From positions 10,498,231-10,562,230 of the forward strand of contig OX439131.1 of the NCBI GenBank assembly GCA_949318235.1: a stretch of 64,000 nt of DNA, written 5' to 3'. Within the stretch, counting starts at the first letter, position 1, and the number at the start of each line of letters is the position of its first letter. Source of the DNA: Ecdyonurus torrentis (lineage: Eukaryota > Arthropoda > Insecta > Ephemeroptera > Heptageniidae). The notes below the pieces were generated by a model, which saw nothing but the letters and a program-made list of their open reading frames with translations, searched no databases and had not been told where the DNA came from. Below are positions 26,560 through 41,019 of the stretch, piece by piece. The position numbers were made by a program, and so were the translations under genes.

Positions 26560-26784
26560 CGCGATTACTGTATATGAATGATGCGAGTATATATAAGTTA
26601 TACAAGCAACAAAAGAAACACACAAATCGTATACCTAAATTAACGAATAAGTCCCTCATTACTAAAATAAATTATTTATATAAGATGATTAACCACTAAA
26701 GTTTGATGACCCAATTTCAATTGATTATTCAAGAACACTTGAGAAAATGTTATTCTGATCGTCAAATCAAACATATGTTTATGT

Positions 26785-27000
26785 GCGTCTGCAGGGTAGA
26801 CATAGACTATACAGAATGAGGGGTTTCTTCCACACCATTAGCCACGTCTAGGGGGATGGTGTGGGGGTGGAGGAGGGTGCATGTCAGCTACATGCACGTT
26901 AGTGCGGGTTGATGTGCAACTTGCGCTTGGCAAGATATAATTACCGGGGAGGAGTTGCGTACTTCATCTGCAATGCACTTTTTTGTTGTGCAACCACATT
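26785..27000. promoter_or_regulatory. Complex GC-richer island
   Basis: G-rich block (GGATGGTGTGGGGGTGGAGG) followed by an imperfect inverted repeat (CATGTCAGCTACATGCACG). No ORF. Candidate regulatory element; low confidence. Confidence 0.2.
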
Positions 27001-27608
27001 ATACACAGTAAGCAAAAGAAAATTTCTGCAGCTCAAACCTTGTCAATAGCAGATTTTTCATACACGTGTATGCAAGTTCATTAAAACATAGTAAATTATG
27101 TTTTTCATTGATGTCGCTGGCACCTAAATATGACATTATGCTTTTTTAGACTTTTTCAGATGAGAAAAAAGGGGTAAAGCATTTTATTTGAAATTTTTAC
27201 AAAAAATGTAATTTAAATATTGAAAACATTTTCTTATATATACTTAACGTTATATAGACCCTTATTTAATGAGTGCATATAATATTAAAACAATTTTAAA
27301 AGTTAATAATTAAATAAACTTTTAAGTTAGCGAGTAAAGATGTAATGTATAATAACTTTTGAAGATTAAAAATTAATTATGTATATACATTTTATAAAAT
27401 GTACAAGTTTCCTATATGCAGTGGTTTACAAAATATATATTTTATTATACTATATCGTATGTAGTGTTTAGGTACATGATGTAAAAGAAAGTCTCACATT
27501 TGATTCTTAACGCAAGTATAATTAAAAAGGGGGTAAATAATCATAATAAAAAAGTTTTAAATAAAATATCAATAAATTAAGTCAAATATTAAGCACAATA
27601 ACCACGAA

Positions 27609-27632
<24 letters not shown>
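27609..27632. repeat. (CT)n microsatellite
   Basis: Short pure CT array. Confidence 0.95.
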
Positions 27633-27640
<8 letters not shown>

Positions 27641-28619
27641 GCAGTATATATTTATGAATCAGCAAACATAAACTGGTAAATCAAAACTATAAGTCAAGTT
27701 TGGTACACAAAGTCGAGCAGTGAATGAGCCATGAAATGTGGGGAGTGTACGCGTGCCACCCCAGGGTGGGGGAGGGGGACAACCCCACACACAATAATAT
27801 TTATTTCGTCTCCTCATACACATATACGTATATAAAGTCAATACAATTTAATGTTTTTACAATTTAACTTTGCAACATGATTTAATTATCCTTGTTTTTA
27901 ATATGTGTGGGTAAATTAGGAGTTGAAATTTCCCATCATTTTTTGTATCACATTTCATTTCATTTGGGGTTTGTAGAGATGTGCATGATCGTAATAAAAT
28001 TATTTTCTAATATAACGCCACTGCAAATAAAACGAGGGGTAAATTTTATGTTCAGATTTTTATTTTTTCAAAATTAAATTGTGTAAATACAAAAGAATCA
28101 TGCATAGATGTAAATTTGAAATAAATAAATATTTAACAATATGCCAACATTATAAATATTGAAAATGGCATATAAATCGGGCAGATTCATATTGCAATGC
28201 TAAAATACCATGCTTATCTACTCTGAGTAATTAAAATCTATATCATAAACAAAATAAATACGATTTTGTAACATAAAAAAGTATAAACGATGTGTTTTAA
28301 CGTGTTTAATGTTTTGTTTTTCCATATTGCATAAAAAATAAACATTATAACATTGAGGACCGTATATGATTTTTATATTACATTACTTTAAGATCTTAAA
28401 AAAATACAATTTTTAAAAACTTAATTTGCAAAATGATATGTATTAAAAAAATGAGAATATAGTTTTTTATAAGACATATAGAATAGAGCACGTTGGATTG
28501 AAATATTTAATAAATCCCAAAGATTCTCTAATTTATATATAATAGTAATATAGTTACTTGGGACTTAGGATCAAATGTTCTAGCACACGAGTGAGCTATT
28601 ATATATATTCAACTCAAAA

Positions 28620-29290
28620 AACCTCAGTCGATTTAAATCGGGCATGCTTAAAGTATCGCCCATTGTCACATTTGAGGAGAAGGGGGGCGGCTGGGCGATA
28701 CCGTAAAAGGTCGAACGGCACGTGACTCAGATTTTTTTAGTTGAATATAGATATTTTATATTATATTTCAGATATCTAGAACTCGTCGATATGCTGCATA
28801 ACATTTGATCTCATGCATAACAAGTCCCTGATTTCTTTACAAAAGTTATATAGCTTTTAACGTCCGCAATTTTGAGCTGACTCTGTCAAAGAGAGTCAAT
28901 TTTTAGTATCACTGCATGAGACTGAACCAATGACATGAGTGTATAACACTTGATATTATTTTAACTTTTTCGGTTGTGATAACTGCGTGCATGGTACTCG
29001 CCATATAGTCGAAAAATTATAAAATTATATGGCAGTGTATTACTCTGTAATCCCCATGACCGAGTAGGTCTGAGCCACTGCTGAGTGCGTACGAGAAGTG
29101 TGAGAACACAACACGTTGCACGATGCATATGTTTACATGCATTCCATGACGACGCACAGCATTCGGGAGGTGCATGATCGATGTGATTGCACCGACCAGC
29201 CTGCCTATATAGATATTTCCACGGTTTCTCTAAGCTGTCATGGTGAATGCCGGGCTGTGTATACTTAGGCCGTGGCCGGGCCGTGTGTGC
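28620..29290. promoter_or_regulatory. Broad higher-complexity region in AT-rich DNA
   Basis: Two GC-richer patches (about 28640-28735 and 29040-29290) contain GGGCGATACCG, GCACGTGACTCAG, TGCACGATGCATATG and GGCCGTGGCCGGGCCGTG. Neither strand gives an ORF or tRNA fold I can support. This could be an unrecognised exon cluster, an old repeat or a regulatory block. Confidence 0.2.
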
Positions 29291-29299
29291 TTTTCACAC

Positions 29300-32080
29300 A
29301 AATTCAAGTGACACATAATATTTTTAATCAAATGACATAATATATAATGTAAAAATAATGAAGTGTATTCAGTGTGGATTTTGAGTTTTTGGTTTATTAA
29401 GCAGACCACCGTGATCTGATAGTGACATTTATATGGGGATATAAACAAGAATATTTACTCGCGCCACAACACATTATATACAAAAACAGAATGATAATTT
29501 TGGTTGCTTTTCTAAAAACAAGTTTCATTATAGCTATTGAACGTCCTGTGGTAATAATAAAAAAAAGAAATAATATTAATAACAAATCAAAAAGAACTAA
29601 TAGAAGTGATTATTTATTACTTGGTAATTTTTGACGTACATATTTATATATATAAAAATAATATATTTTAAAATATTAAACATAAGAAAAATAATAAATA
29701 AATTTTGATGTCATTGATATAAATCACATAATATATTTTTAAAATATGTTTAATAAAAAAAATTCAATTGAATATATATGTACACACGAAAAATGATTAA
29801 AATACACTGAAAAAGTCGTTGTATATAATATTTTATTGAATACACATCCTTGCAATACTAAATTTGGTAACGAGAAATCAAAATCAATTAAGGTCATACA
29901 ATGATTATATTATTGATATTTCACGCATGATCTTTAATAATTAATATTGACAACTATAATTTATGTGATTGGAATTTCTGATATATAAAAGTAAAAAAAA
30001 AAAAAAATAACTATATATAATACAAAACCTATATCTTGAACTTATATGAAGTATATACTTCATTATTTTTTTACAGTGTATTTTTTTTATATATATATAA
30101 TTTAATTCGATTAGATTTATAAAGTTGAGATTGCTGTTTATAGTAATGTTAAATAATATGATTTTTTTTTAACTCTTTCTCTCTCGGCGAACTATTTGTC
30201 ATTCACGGCAGGTTAAAGTCGGGTTGAGGTTGAGGATTTTTGATATACAGAGAGCGGTATACTATATAGAAAAAGAAAGATGTCTGTGACAGCATTATCT
30301 TTTTGTTTGGCCACACAGATAGAGATGAAATAACAAAAGAAATAACTTATATATAAATAATAATAATAAAGTACGTAAGTAAGCAGCGTGCACGACAAAT
30401 TAATTGACTATAAGAGGACAAACAAAAAAATGTCTTCATAATCAAATTCAGAACACGCGTATATCTCATAGTATTATATATATTTTATTATAAGTCTTTG
30501 AATTTTATATGTTACATACAGTGATGTGTATTGTCTTTTAATATGACATAAGCCATTTTATACTTCTATATACATATTTATTCAGATGGGCAAATTTGAA
30601 ATAAATTTAGCAACATTTTTATATTAAATATTTGAATATTTATCAATAGTTACAGTTTGGATAAGTTACTGAAAAAAAAAGTCTGCTAAAAATGTCAATG
30701 AGTAATTAAAGTTGAATGTAATTTTGCTTTGAAAGTTTATATGAAGCTATACATACGCCCTACGCATATGTATATGCATAAATATTTTTTAGTTCACAAA
30801 ATGAGGAGGCTCGACGTCATTATTAATTATACGATTTATATGCAAACACAGGTGAGATTGATGACTCATAGACTTTGCAAGGTACGTCTTGTGTCACGTG
30901 GGCTGTTACTTTGTTGACCCCACACAAATTTGTCACCTCCACAAAGAAGAGTATAAATGTCACTTCAAAGTTCAAATTACCAACAGAAGCAAAGTTGCAG
31001 GAACATTATGATGCTTTTGTTGCAAATTTAATTATAACTAAAATTATTCTAAGGATCATTTAGGTAGATCACGTCATCATTGCAACATCGATTTTATTAA
31101 GTCTATATATGATACCTATACCTATCATGTTAAAAGGGTATCATGTTAATGTTTTAAAATTGATTGAAATTTTGTATAAATATGCAACCATTAGACATGA
31201 TGCAACCAAAAGGTTTTATACAAGCAAATTTTATTCAATTTCCAAAATATCTTTAGTTTATATCAAAATTACACATAATTTAAGTTTACTTATTTTGTAT
31301 ACATTTATATAGAAAAATAATGTAAATTACCATATTAACAAGAAATTTCTATTTAAACTTATCAGAGAACAACAATGAGGATATACTGCACAAACATTGT
31401 GAACATGAAAACAAGAGTTACGTACATTATTTTAGTGACGTCAACGCGGAGATAAAAAAACATTTTCATGTAAAATATACTTACAACAATAGAGGACAAG
31501 AAAGTGCAATATAAAATCATGAACTATTACATAGTATATGTATATAACATAGTATAACATAGAAATTTGTATTTTATGTCATATAAATAGCAAGACAAAG
31601 TTTAGTAAAACAAAACAAAAAGTAATTTATAATAAGTTTTAGAATAATATATATAATTATAATATGCTGACCGTTGATGTAAAGGTCACAATGCATGTGT
31701 TTTGGTGTGTGCCTATGACACATGTATAATGAGCTTCAAGCTTTTGATTGTTAATTGTGTTTATGTAAAATCCTTGTAATGTGTATATAACAACAAATAA
31801 TAACTATTGCTTTTAAAAAGGGGTATATAGAGAAACGATTTTGATATATGAACTCTATAAACGTATCACGCAAAAATCATACGTTGGTATTCATCAAAGA
31901 ACTTATATACTACCTAAAGGAATTAGAATTCGTATAACTATCCTTAAAAATCTAATAGGGTCTTATATTATAGGATTCCTAACACCTTTATATGTATAAC
32001 CTAAAGTGATTTGATTAATCGCACCCATATAAACCATCAATTACGTGATATTGTAGAAATTCTCTCTGAAATAAATAAGT
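29300..32080. other. AT-rich intergenic DNA
   Basis: No supportable gene. A TGACGTCA lies at 31436-31443, a CACGTG near 30896 and an AAAGGTCACA nuclear-receptor-type word near 31684. Otherwise nothing stands out. Confidence 0.5.
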
Positions 32081-32097
32081 TCTACGTTTGTAATTGT

Positions 32098-32270
32098 CGT
32101 GAACCAACTCTCAGATCATTCTGGTACTCAGACTGAGGATGCATGTAAGTGTCAGTATAAGGCGGGGAAGTGCAAGGCTCGGCGGGTGGCCTATGCGGCC
32201 GCGTGCCAGACTTCAGGATTTCCGAACTCACACTTTTCCCTACCACGCCCCCCCATCCTCCCTCAAAATA
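32098..32270 (+). pseudogene. Possible cysteine-rich coding relic
   Basis: A GC-richer block whose + frame reads GTQTEDACKCQYKAGKCKAR. The spaced CKC..KAGKCKARR pattern faintly recalls Cys-rich CxC segments encoded near the ends of some animal transposons, but expected later cysteines are absent and the frame runs on into AT-rich sequence. No start or splice sites are convincing. Treat as a hint of a decayed coding segment, not a gene. Confidence 0.15.
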
Positions 32271-34054
32271 TATACAATGCAAAATCATCAAAACAGCTGA
32301 CTCACTATGTATCAAACATACACTTTCGATTGCGTTACCATCATATTCTTCAAATCAATTCTTTCCAACTCTCAGTCCATCTGAACATAACAAATATTAC
32401 AGGATTTTATCTTTTATGTCGTTGTATTTTTTTTTTTCAACTTAACATCGCACTAATTTGTATTCTCTTGCTGTTTAGCTTGAAGTTCTATTGGCTTCAA
32501 ATATGTAAAATACTAAGAATTCACAATCAAAAGTAATGTCTAAATTATGCGTAGAAGAGAAAAGGGTATATGGAAAGGAAACTATGGAACGTAGAGAAAT
32601 TTGCAAAATCACATTCCAAAATCCAGCAAATACGTTGACAAAGAGTATATATGCCAAAGAATAAATGCCAAAGAAATTACTTTACTATTGATTACAAATC
32701 GTAGAGGTTTTGTATTTTGTTTCAAATGCGTAAAGCACAGTTTTTTTTAAATAAAAACAAAATCAGCGTCAAAAATATTTAATTGGAAAGGGATATAGAA
32801 TTTTATATAAAAAAAGCAATTTTTTTTATTGAAAGAATAAACTACAATACAATATACACCAAATAAAGGGTTGTTTTTCAATGTATTGGATGAATTAAGT
32901 GATTTGAGAAGATGCTCAATGTTCAATAACTTGGTACTTGACTCTGAAAAGAGAGTTCCTTTTTTTTTCCTCTCGCAATACAAGAGCCGGCATAACACTC
33001 CACCCTATATTATATAGTCTCTTGTCCCTTCCTATATAATATAAAACGCCGCACTCTAGCATAAGAATAAAATAAAATAAAAAAAGACCAAAGTAGTAAA
33101 TATATTACTTCCCTAACTTGCTCTCTTATATAAAAAAGAAAGAATAAAAAAACATTTGGAGAGAGAGAGAGAAATAAAGAATAAAAAAAGTTGAAAGGAA
33201 CATGGGCCAAAGAAAAGAAAGAGAGACGAAGGGAGTTAAACAAATGAATAGCAGTTCCAGAGATATGACAAATAGCTCTAGTGTATATATTTTATTTTTC
33301 TCCCTCGCCTTTATAATAATAATAATAATATGTGTTGCACGCCATTGTAGTATAATAAACTTTGCGTTTTGCCTTTGTGTATCATGTAAATTTGAAATAT
33401 TTCGCCACGAAACAAAAATTCACATTGTATTTTATACACTTTTTTTTTTCTTCTTCTTTATCTCATAATATATTTTAAGTTGTTTTTTTTATATCACGCG
33501 TGACTTTAAATTTGTATTTACATGAAGTCACGAATAAAATTTACTTGTAAGTTTAATTGTTGAGTACACTTATATAGTATACATTGCAGTACATTACATT
33601 TGAGTATGTATATTATACATATATTACAAACATACATAATGCAGTTATATTTACACACTATATTATAATATAAATGTTTTGTTTGCTATAATATACATAC
33701 AGTTTGTAATCAATATATAATAGTGTTAACTGTAAAATAAACTTCATTTAATAGTATGTTATAATTATTTTATACAACAACTAAAATATAATTCCTTTTT
33801 ATTGTTATTTTAAAACTATATATATATATATATATCGTTGAAAATTGAAATGAAAAGAATAAACAATAATAATAAATTTCTCTTAAAGAAATATTCAAGC
33901 TAAATAGATATACACTCTCTGAAATATGGTCAATAGAACAACTGGAGAATACCATCATTATTGCCACCACTTTAATTCTGCTTTCAATTTCATCTCCTCA
34001 ACAGAGCAATATATTGAAGTGAACATTTTAAAATATAAAAACTTGTATATTATA

Positions 34055-35395
34055 CACTGCCAGAAAATTTTTATATATCTAGGCAATTTCTAGGGACTCT
34101 TCTAATAAAATTTCTCGCGGTGGCGCCTAGAAATATTTTGTAGAGAAATCTCCCGAGCTTGCGATCTCTAGGCAAGCACCCTAGAAAATTTCCTAGGTAT
34201 TAGGGACGCTTTCTGTTAATAAATCGTAATAAAACAATATTTATGGAACTTAGTATCTATATTCTTCTTTTAATTAGGTATATATATCGAAATGTCTCAT
34301 AATAAATTTGTATTTCAATTTTTATAAGGTTTTTAATTAAGATTTTAAGTGTGCTATTTACAATAGAATTTTTAACTTTCACTATTTTGTGTATCCCTAC
34401 GCCTACATGAATGCGTATATGCATATGTAAGCTCCCTCGCAAGGTCAGGAAGTTGAGTTGCAACAAAAACATCCCTCTCCCTTTGCTCGCACTCTTTTCT
34501 CTCAGTTATCTCAGCCGCAGTGGTGAGTTCGCCGGCAACAAAAGTATAGAAGTTCTTGCCATTGAATATCAAGAAAGAAGACAAACTAATGCAATGTAAG
34601 TATTATTGAATATTAAACTTTATATACTACATTATGTATTATATAATAATACATTATGGCTCTGAATATTCTTGGTATATTATATATTTATAATTTGGTA
34701 CATTGTACTATAATACTAATCAAATTTGCTGTTCTGCTTTCAGATTTTTCTCTTGCAGTCACCAAACATGGCGTGAGAGAGACGAAGTCTCAACGGATAA
34801 ATGAATGCCCCATAACATATTTAAAAAAAAAAATAAAAAAAATTAGACCTTCCTATAATGTTTCCTTATCCTTATATTACTTAATATACAACGAGAACCG
34901 AGATACAAGACGCGGACTTCAAAGAATTCCGAATAAGGTGGGTTTTTATAAATATTTATTTGTATTCATATTTGTATTACTTTATTTCAAACAAACTTAA
35001 CATTTTTTTTTCTTATTATTATTATTCAAATGTTCAAAATATTTTCTTTTTTTTCCTTTTCGTCTATTTGTCTATTTGTCTTGAAAATAAAGTAATATTT
35101 TTACAATGTGTATACATATAAATAATTATAAAGCCTAAACGAGAATATAGAACGAGAAAAATTATAAAACGAGAAAATTCTATAAACATAGGCAAACTCT
35201 CGCAATTCGTTTCGAGAAAATATTCTAGGGAGATCCCTAGCTCTAGTCTCTCGCCTGCTTCCTAGCCACGCGCTATAGGCATGTCCCGAGACACGCAACC
35301 CTGGGACACTAGATAACTAGGGGATTTCTAGGCACGTACCGGGGAGTTTGCTGCAGCCATGTCCCTAGAAAAACGGCTCTTATTTTTTAGCAGTG
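34055..35395. mobile_element. CACTGC-ended, TA-flanked DNA transposon, 1.34 kb (element A; CMC/EnSpm-like)
   Basis: The left end CACTGCCAGAAAAT (34055) and right end TTTTTTAGCAGTG (ending 35395) are inverse, and both are flanked by TA (34053-34054, 35396-35397). Subterminal zones are dense in CTAG words (CTAGG, CCTAG, CTAGAAA). CACTR termini, 2-3 bp target duplications and subterminal repeats are known traits of the CACTA/Mirage/Chapaev (CMC) group. The last 60 bases resemble the end of the 40193-43849 element. The interior holds spliced-looking segments but no recognisable transposase, so it is probably non-autonomous. A Tc1/mariner-type assignment is an alternative reading of the TA flanks. 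Confidence 0.7.
34400..34937 (+). other. Spliced-looking segment inside element A
   Basis: A GC-richer block ends at a strong donor (GCAAT/GTAAGTATT, cut after 34595). A pyrimidine-rich acceptor (TTTTTCTCTTGCAG) ends at 34758, followed by a second block ending at AAG/GTGGGT (34937). Joined, the frame open in the first block runs only about 14 codons into the second. This may be a transposon transcript or captured host sequence; no protein family is recognised. Confidence 0.25.
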
Positions 35396-37315
35396 TAGAG
35401 TTCAAGTCAGCCTATATATAGACTATATATACGTAAATATTCTGATTTCAAATCTAATAAAGATTCTCGCCTTCAGTCAGGTGGTTTCATTATTCTTTAC
35501 GCTCAGCTATATATAAGGTACACTACTCGACACAACATCGTGAAAATTAACTTTTGTAATTAAAGATTAAAATCAATCTCATGATAGGAAACTATATAGT
35601 TATTGTTATAATTTTTATATTGGAAATATATACAGTTATATTATAGAGATATCATCAATGATCCAATTTTATTTATCAAGAAAGTGATTTTATAAAACAT
35701 AATTTTTATCAGCACTCAATGACGAATCATAAATAAACTGTTTAACTTTTCCATTAGTGCAACCCAATTAAGTTACAGTTTTTTTATTTGAGAAGATAAA
35801 TGCCGTTTTATAATAAAAAGAAGGGCCTATTTATAGTATTAAAAATTATAATATTGTTGCTATAATCAAAATATGTAATAATATTATATATAAATGAGTT
35901 TACAAAAAAAAAATAATAATAATAATAATAATGCATGGAAATAAAAGACAGAAGAATTTTTATTATTGGCTGAATTATGCAGTACAGCAAAGTTAATATT
36001 CATGACTGAAAAGGTAAAGCTCCACTGCAAGGTAATTCTATTGTAAGTGGAATATATGAGGAAGTAGATTCCTCAATAAAAAAAGCATTAAACTTTAGAA
36101 ACGCATATTGTACACATCGGCATAATTTATAAATTTTCTATTTTCCATGCGCGTCTTGTGTTTTTAAAGCAAAACACTATGTATACAATTCATAAATAAT
36201 AAAAAAAAAAATCCTCAGGCTTTGTTAATTAAAAATATTAATATTTTAATGTTATGAAACACAATGGCAACAATGCATTACATGAAAAAGATTACTATAT
36301 GTTACTATAAATAGACTCACACTATTGACACCATTCACAAAAATACTTTCATTATTATTATGTGAGGCGTGTTTGTCGCGTGTTTTATGTCTCTGATTGT
36401 ACTGGGCTTGGGCTATTGTTATATGTTCGATAACTTCATTTATCATGTTGGAGAGTCCGGGACATCGCGCAACCCGCCTAAATTATAAGTTTCAACTTGT
36501 CTAACTTTTATATGACGTCATAATTAAAAGTTTATATGTTGTTATATATTAATATTTTATATGTTGGTTAATACCAGTTTTTCATGCAAGAGGTTCGGAT
36601 TTTTAGATTATATTCATAAATAACTCATTTCAATAAGATCAATTTGATACTTTATCCATTAAAATTTAAAATACTTAAAATAATAATAATAATAACAGCA
36701 CATGAAGTTGTTATCGACAACTCTTTTGCAGCATATTTTGTAAAAAGATTCTCAAATTATAATTTACCTGTCTTTAAAATATTATTTTGTTTCTGTCTTT
36801 ATTTGACATGCTTTCTTAAAGACAGTATGATTATAGTCATCCTTAAAGTTTGCATACCGCATTGCACAAACGTTGAGAAAGTTGCATACATCTAAAAACT
36901 GCAGGCGTTTTTTTTTTTTTTTTTTTTTTAATTTGTTGTTTTATTCTTAAAACTATTCTCTTTTTGAATGGAATATAAGTTAACAAACACAAATTTTTTG
37001 ATATAAATGCAAATGAGATGTTCTAAAAATCAGAAGGTAATATGAAATATATAGTATATAACACAAAAATGCAACAAGCAAAAAGACAACATTGTATAAA
37101 AATAGTATTTCTCTAAAAATTCATGCAAGCATTGTATATAATATATATATATATATATAATTTTTAAACTCTGACAAATTTACTCATAAATTGTAATAAA
37201 AGAAGTTTTTGTTTTACTTTTTTTTATATTAATAAATAATTCAAATATAAAAATATGCCATGTGAAACATTAAAAAAGTTTAATAATAAAGAAACATTTT
37301 TCTTGAGCATTTAAT

Positions 37316-37319
<4 letters not shown>

Positions 37320-37401
<82 letters not shown>
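37320..37401. repeat. (CT)n microsatellite, ~82 bp
   Basis: Pure CT array; first of three alternating-orientation arrays in 0.8 kb. Confidence 0.97.
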
Positions 37402-37404
<3 letters not shown>

Positions 37405-37628
37405 ACGAGAACGATATAATAATAAATCTAAACAACACAACATAATGTTCTTAGAAAAATGTTCTATACGTGTGACCTTGAATTGTTACTATAAATTATT
37501 TAATAATAAATAAAAAAATAAAAAAAATATTGCAAATTTTTCACTTGGTAAAAATATATATAATATATATATATATATATGACGATGATGAACTTATGTT
37601 ATTATTTCAGTAGTTGGATTATACGCAC

Positions 37629-37632
<4 letters not shown>

Positions 37633-37718
<86 letters not shown>
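37633..37718. repeat. (GA)n microsatellite, ~86 bp
   Basis: Inverse complement of the arrays at 37320 and 38039. Confidence 0.97.
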
Positions 37719-37722
<4 letters not shown>

Positions 37723-38036
37723 GAGCATAAAATTCATTAGTCGTCCATTGTGTTTGCGTGCTGGAGGAGGGGGAAAAAAGAGAGAAAATGAAAAATATAA
37801 AAAAATGATAGAATGCAAGGGGGATGATATAAAATTAAATATAATAAGGAAAGACACCCTGTATTATTTTATATGTTATTTATATATATATTATGATGGT
37901 CTTATCAAAGGAGAAGAATCTCAACTTTTTTATATGGAAGTTATCAATAATATATATATATATATATATTGTGGAAATGATTTTTATTATCAAGGAAACT
38001 ATTTAATTCAAAAATGAGACTTTATAGTATCCGATT

Positions 38037-38038
<2 letters not shown>

Positions 38039-38116
<78 letters not shown>

Positions 38117-38125
38117 TCTCTCTCT
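38039..38125. repeat. (CT)n microsatellite, ~87 bp
   Basis: CT array with one CCC interruption near 38112. Confidence 0.97.
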
Positions 38126-40799
38126 TGTATTTTTATAAAAATTTACTAAAATATAAACGTAGGACTAAGACAGTATAAAGTTGTATATCCGATGTAAACA
38201 AAACTTCATTTGCTGATTTTTTGTGATATTTATATGCTTTCTCCTTTAAGATATTATGTTTATTATGTTGGACTAACACAAAGAATAATCAACCTGATTG
38301 ACACATGATTTTTTTTCACAATAAATTATGGTGCATTATATATAGTTATGCACTTCTATATAACAACATACTTAATTTTTAGGCGTCTATACTTTAAACT
38401 GTCCGTTATATAGAGTGACCTTGCAGCGCGTGGAGAAAATCAACTTTGCTAAATAATGAAGTTAAACCAGCATATATATTTTAGGTAACACTGCAGTGTT
38501 TCGAAATATCAACATAATTGTCATAAATTCAAATGGGTAAATTAAAAACAAGCAATTTATATATAATTAAAATTTAATTACAATCAGTCTTATATATAGT
38601 TAAAAATTAACCTTTAAAAAAAAAGCTAATAGTTAAGGGTGATAAAATTGAAAATTGTAATTACATTGTGTTTTTATATATATATGAAAGGGTGGAAATA
38701 AAGAAGGATATATAGAAACAAAACTAAAAGAGAGAGATAATCTTATATCCAATGAGAAGAAAGAAGGGACCTCCCGCTGTTAGCCATTACCTCTACTGAC
38801 AGTTACAAAGAACGTTCTCCCCCCCCCCTCTCCTCCCCCCAAATAATATTCCTCATCATATCTTTTTTGGACTGCAGAGCAAGAGAGAGAGAGAGAGAGA
38901 CACGTATATATTTTATATTAATATACTACACCGTCACGTTCTTTCGATATTTATAATAATAAAAAAAAATACATAACAAAAAAAAATCATGTTCACTATC
39001 GACAATCCATCACTTTTCAAAAGTATAAACCTATATGTGCTGGACCAAAAACCAAAACCCAAATCATCATCAGAAAAAAAAAGATACATTCAAATCAATA
39101 ATTCAAATTTAAAAACATGAAAATAATTTTTTATGTATATGTTTTAAAATAAGATTATAAAATATATATATAAAAAAATGATATATTGTATTATTTTATA
39201 GAGTTATAATAAAATATATATTATAGAATTTTCATAAAAAAAATTTATTAATGTTCCTTTATTTTTGAAAATAAATTAATAATAAAAAAGGAGAATGACT
39301 ATAAAATTTATCTATGTGAAAAAATATTAACTCATATTTTTGTTATTGTAATTTTTACCTTCTTGTTTTAATGAGAAAATATTTGAAGATGCAAAAATCT
39401 CTGTATAAAGAAAAATATAATATATAAATTATAAAAATGTAATAAATAAATGAAAATATATAGAAAATAATTTTTATAAAAAGGAATATTTTAAGTTATT
39501 AAATTATAAATTTTTGAGAAGTGAAAAGAAAAAAAAAATTCAGTAGTGAAGGAATGTGGGAATTATTATTATTTTTTATTAAAATAAATATTAAATGCCA
39601 GTGACAGTATTTTGAAGTATATAATATATTTTTATAACCAAAAATGCATCATATACTTGCATGTAATATTTCAATCCCTTGTCATATTTATTTTCAAAAT
39701 GAAAAATGATTGATCGAATTTGATTAATGTTAAAATTTACATCACATGGATGGTGGTTAGAAATATATATACAACAAATGACAACTGGTGGAAGAGGGTT
39801 TTTATGGAGATATATATGAGTAATTATTTTATATGTTTTGTATAATATCTTATGAAGAGAATATATATATATATATATATATTTCCTTGAAATAAATTTT
39901 AATTTTTTAATACATCTAAAAGAGCTATATATACTTTATATATTTTTTTAAAGATTTTTTTAAAAGCTATATAAGAGTCCAGTATTTCCTAATGTAACAT
40001 AGTAACGTTTGATACATACTAGATATAAAATATAGATATCATATTTATGCTCTAAATAAGAAGGTTATATTATTTAATAACGCTGCACCTGCGCAGTGTA
40101 ACTTTAAAAAATAAAAATGCTATCAAGTGCTCAAAATATCTGGATAAAAAAAAAATCATACGCGCAATAGGACCTCTATAAGCTTTATTGTACACTGCAA
40201 AAAAATTCGAGGAAAATAGGGAATATTCAGCCATAATTCTAGAAATAAATCTAGAAACGGTGTCTAAAAAATAGTTCTAGGTATATTTCCCTAGATTCGG
40301 CGGCTAGAAACGCTCTCTAGCACACGTTCTCCTAGACTTTGTTTTCCCGCCGCCGCAAACTATGCGAGTTTGCCTGCAGTATGCAGCACGGCAATTACTT
40401 TATGCTTTCCTTTTTTTTTTTTCAAATAAATTAATAAGAGTTTAAATAAATAAATTAAATAATTATTATTATATATAAGCAACTATATAACTTATAGGGG
40501 CTGTGTATATATATTTTTTAATATTATTATCTTCATTTTCTGGAAGAAAAATTAAAATAATAGAAATAGAAATCATATGAAAATTATATTTACTGCCGAG
40601 GCTTTTTTTTTTATCTTCTTATTTATAATAATAAATAAATATGAACCTTCATAAAGATTATTTAGGTATCATTATAATTGTAAACAATATGTAAGTTAAA
40701 ATGTAGGACGTACAAGCAACTTTAATATTGAAATCATTTCAATTATTCCAATTAAAATAGAAATTTTGAACGAGTGTTAAAATTGTAAGAGGGTAAGTT

Positions 40800-41019
40800 T
40801 GTATTTTTGCTCTTTACGGTACAAGAAGTTTTGTGAAGAAAACTCATAAAAATGCGCAGAAGAGTGTCAATTGAAGTAAGAAGACAATACTCCCGCACAT
40901 CCACATGTGCAGCCCATCGGAAGGAAAGCAAGAGAGTTCAACTTAGGGGCTGCAAGCGAACCTTGAGCCTTGAGTAGCAGAGAGTAGTCTAGTGATAGAA
41001 GTCAACAAGTGAGCTCTGT
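40800..41019 (+). other. Exon-like block 1 in element B
   Basis: A GC-richer, non-repetitive stretch ending at a textbook donor (CTCTGT/GTAAGTAT, cut after 41019). Several stops occur in all + frames, so if transcribed it would be 5' UTR or non-coding. It occupies the same relative place as the first block of element A. Confidence 0.25.

Larger units (their letters stand above)
35400..40190. other. AT-rich intergenic DNA between the two CACTGC elements
   Basis: Besides the three GA/CT arrays there is a T-run near 36908-36929, a TGACGTCA at 36513-36520 and a short (GA)n at 38881-38900 just after a C-rich patch (38818-38840). No gene or RNA could be supported. Confidence 0.55.
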
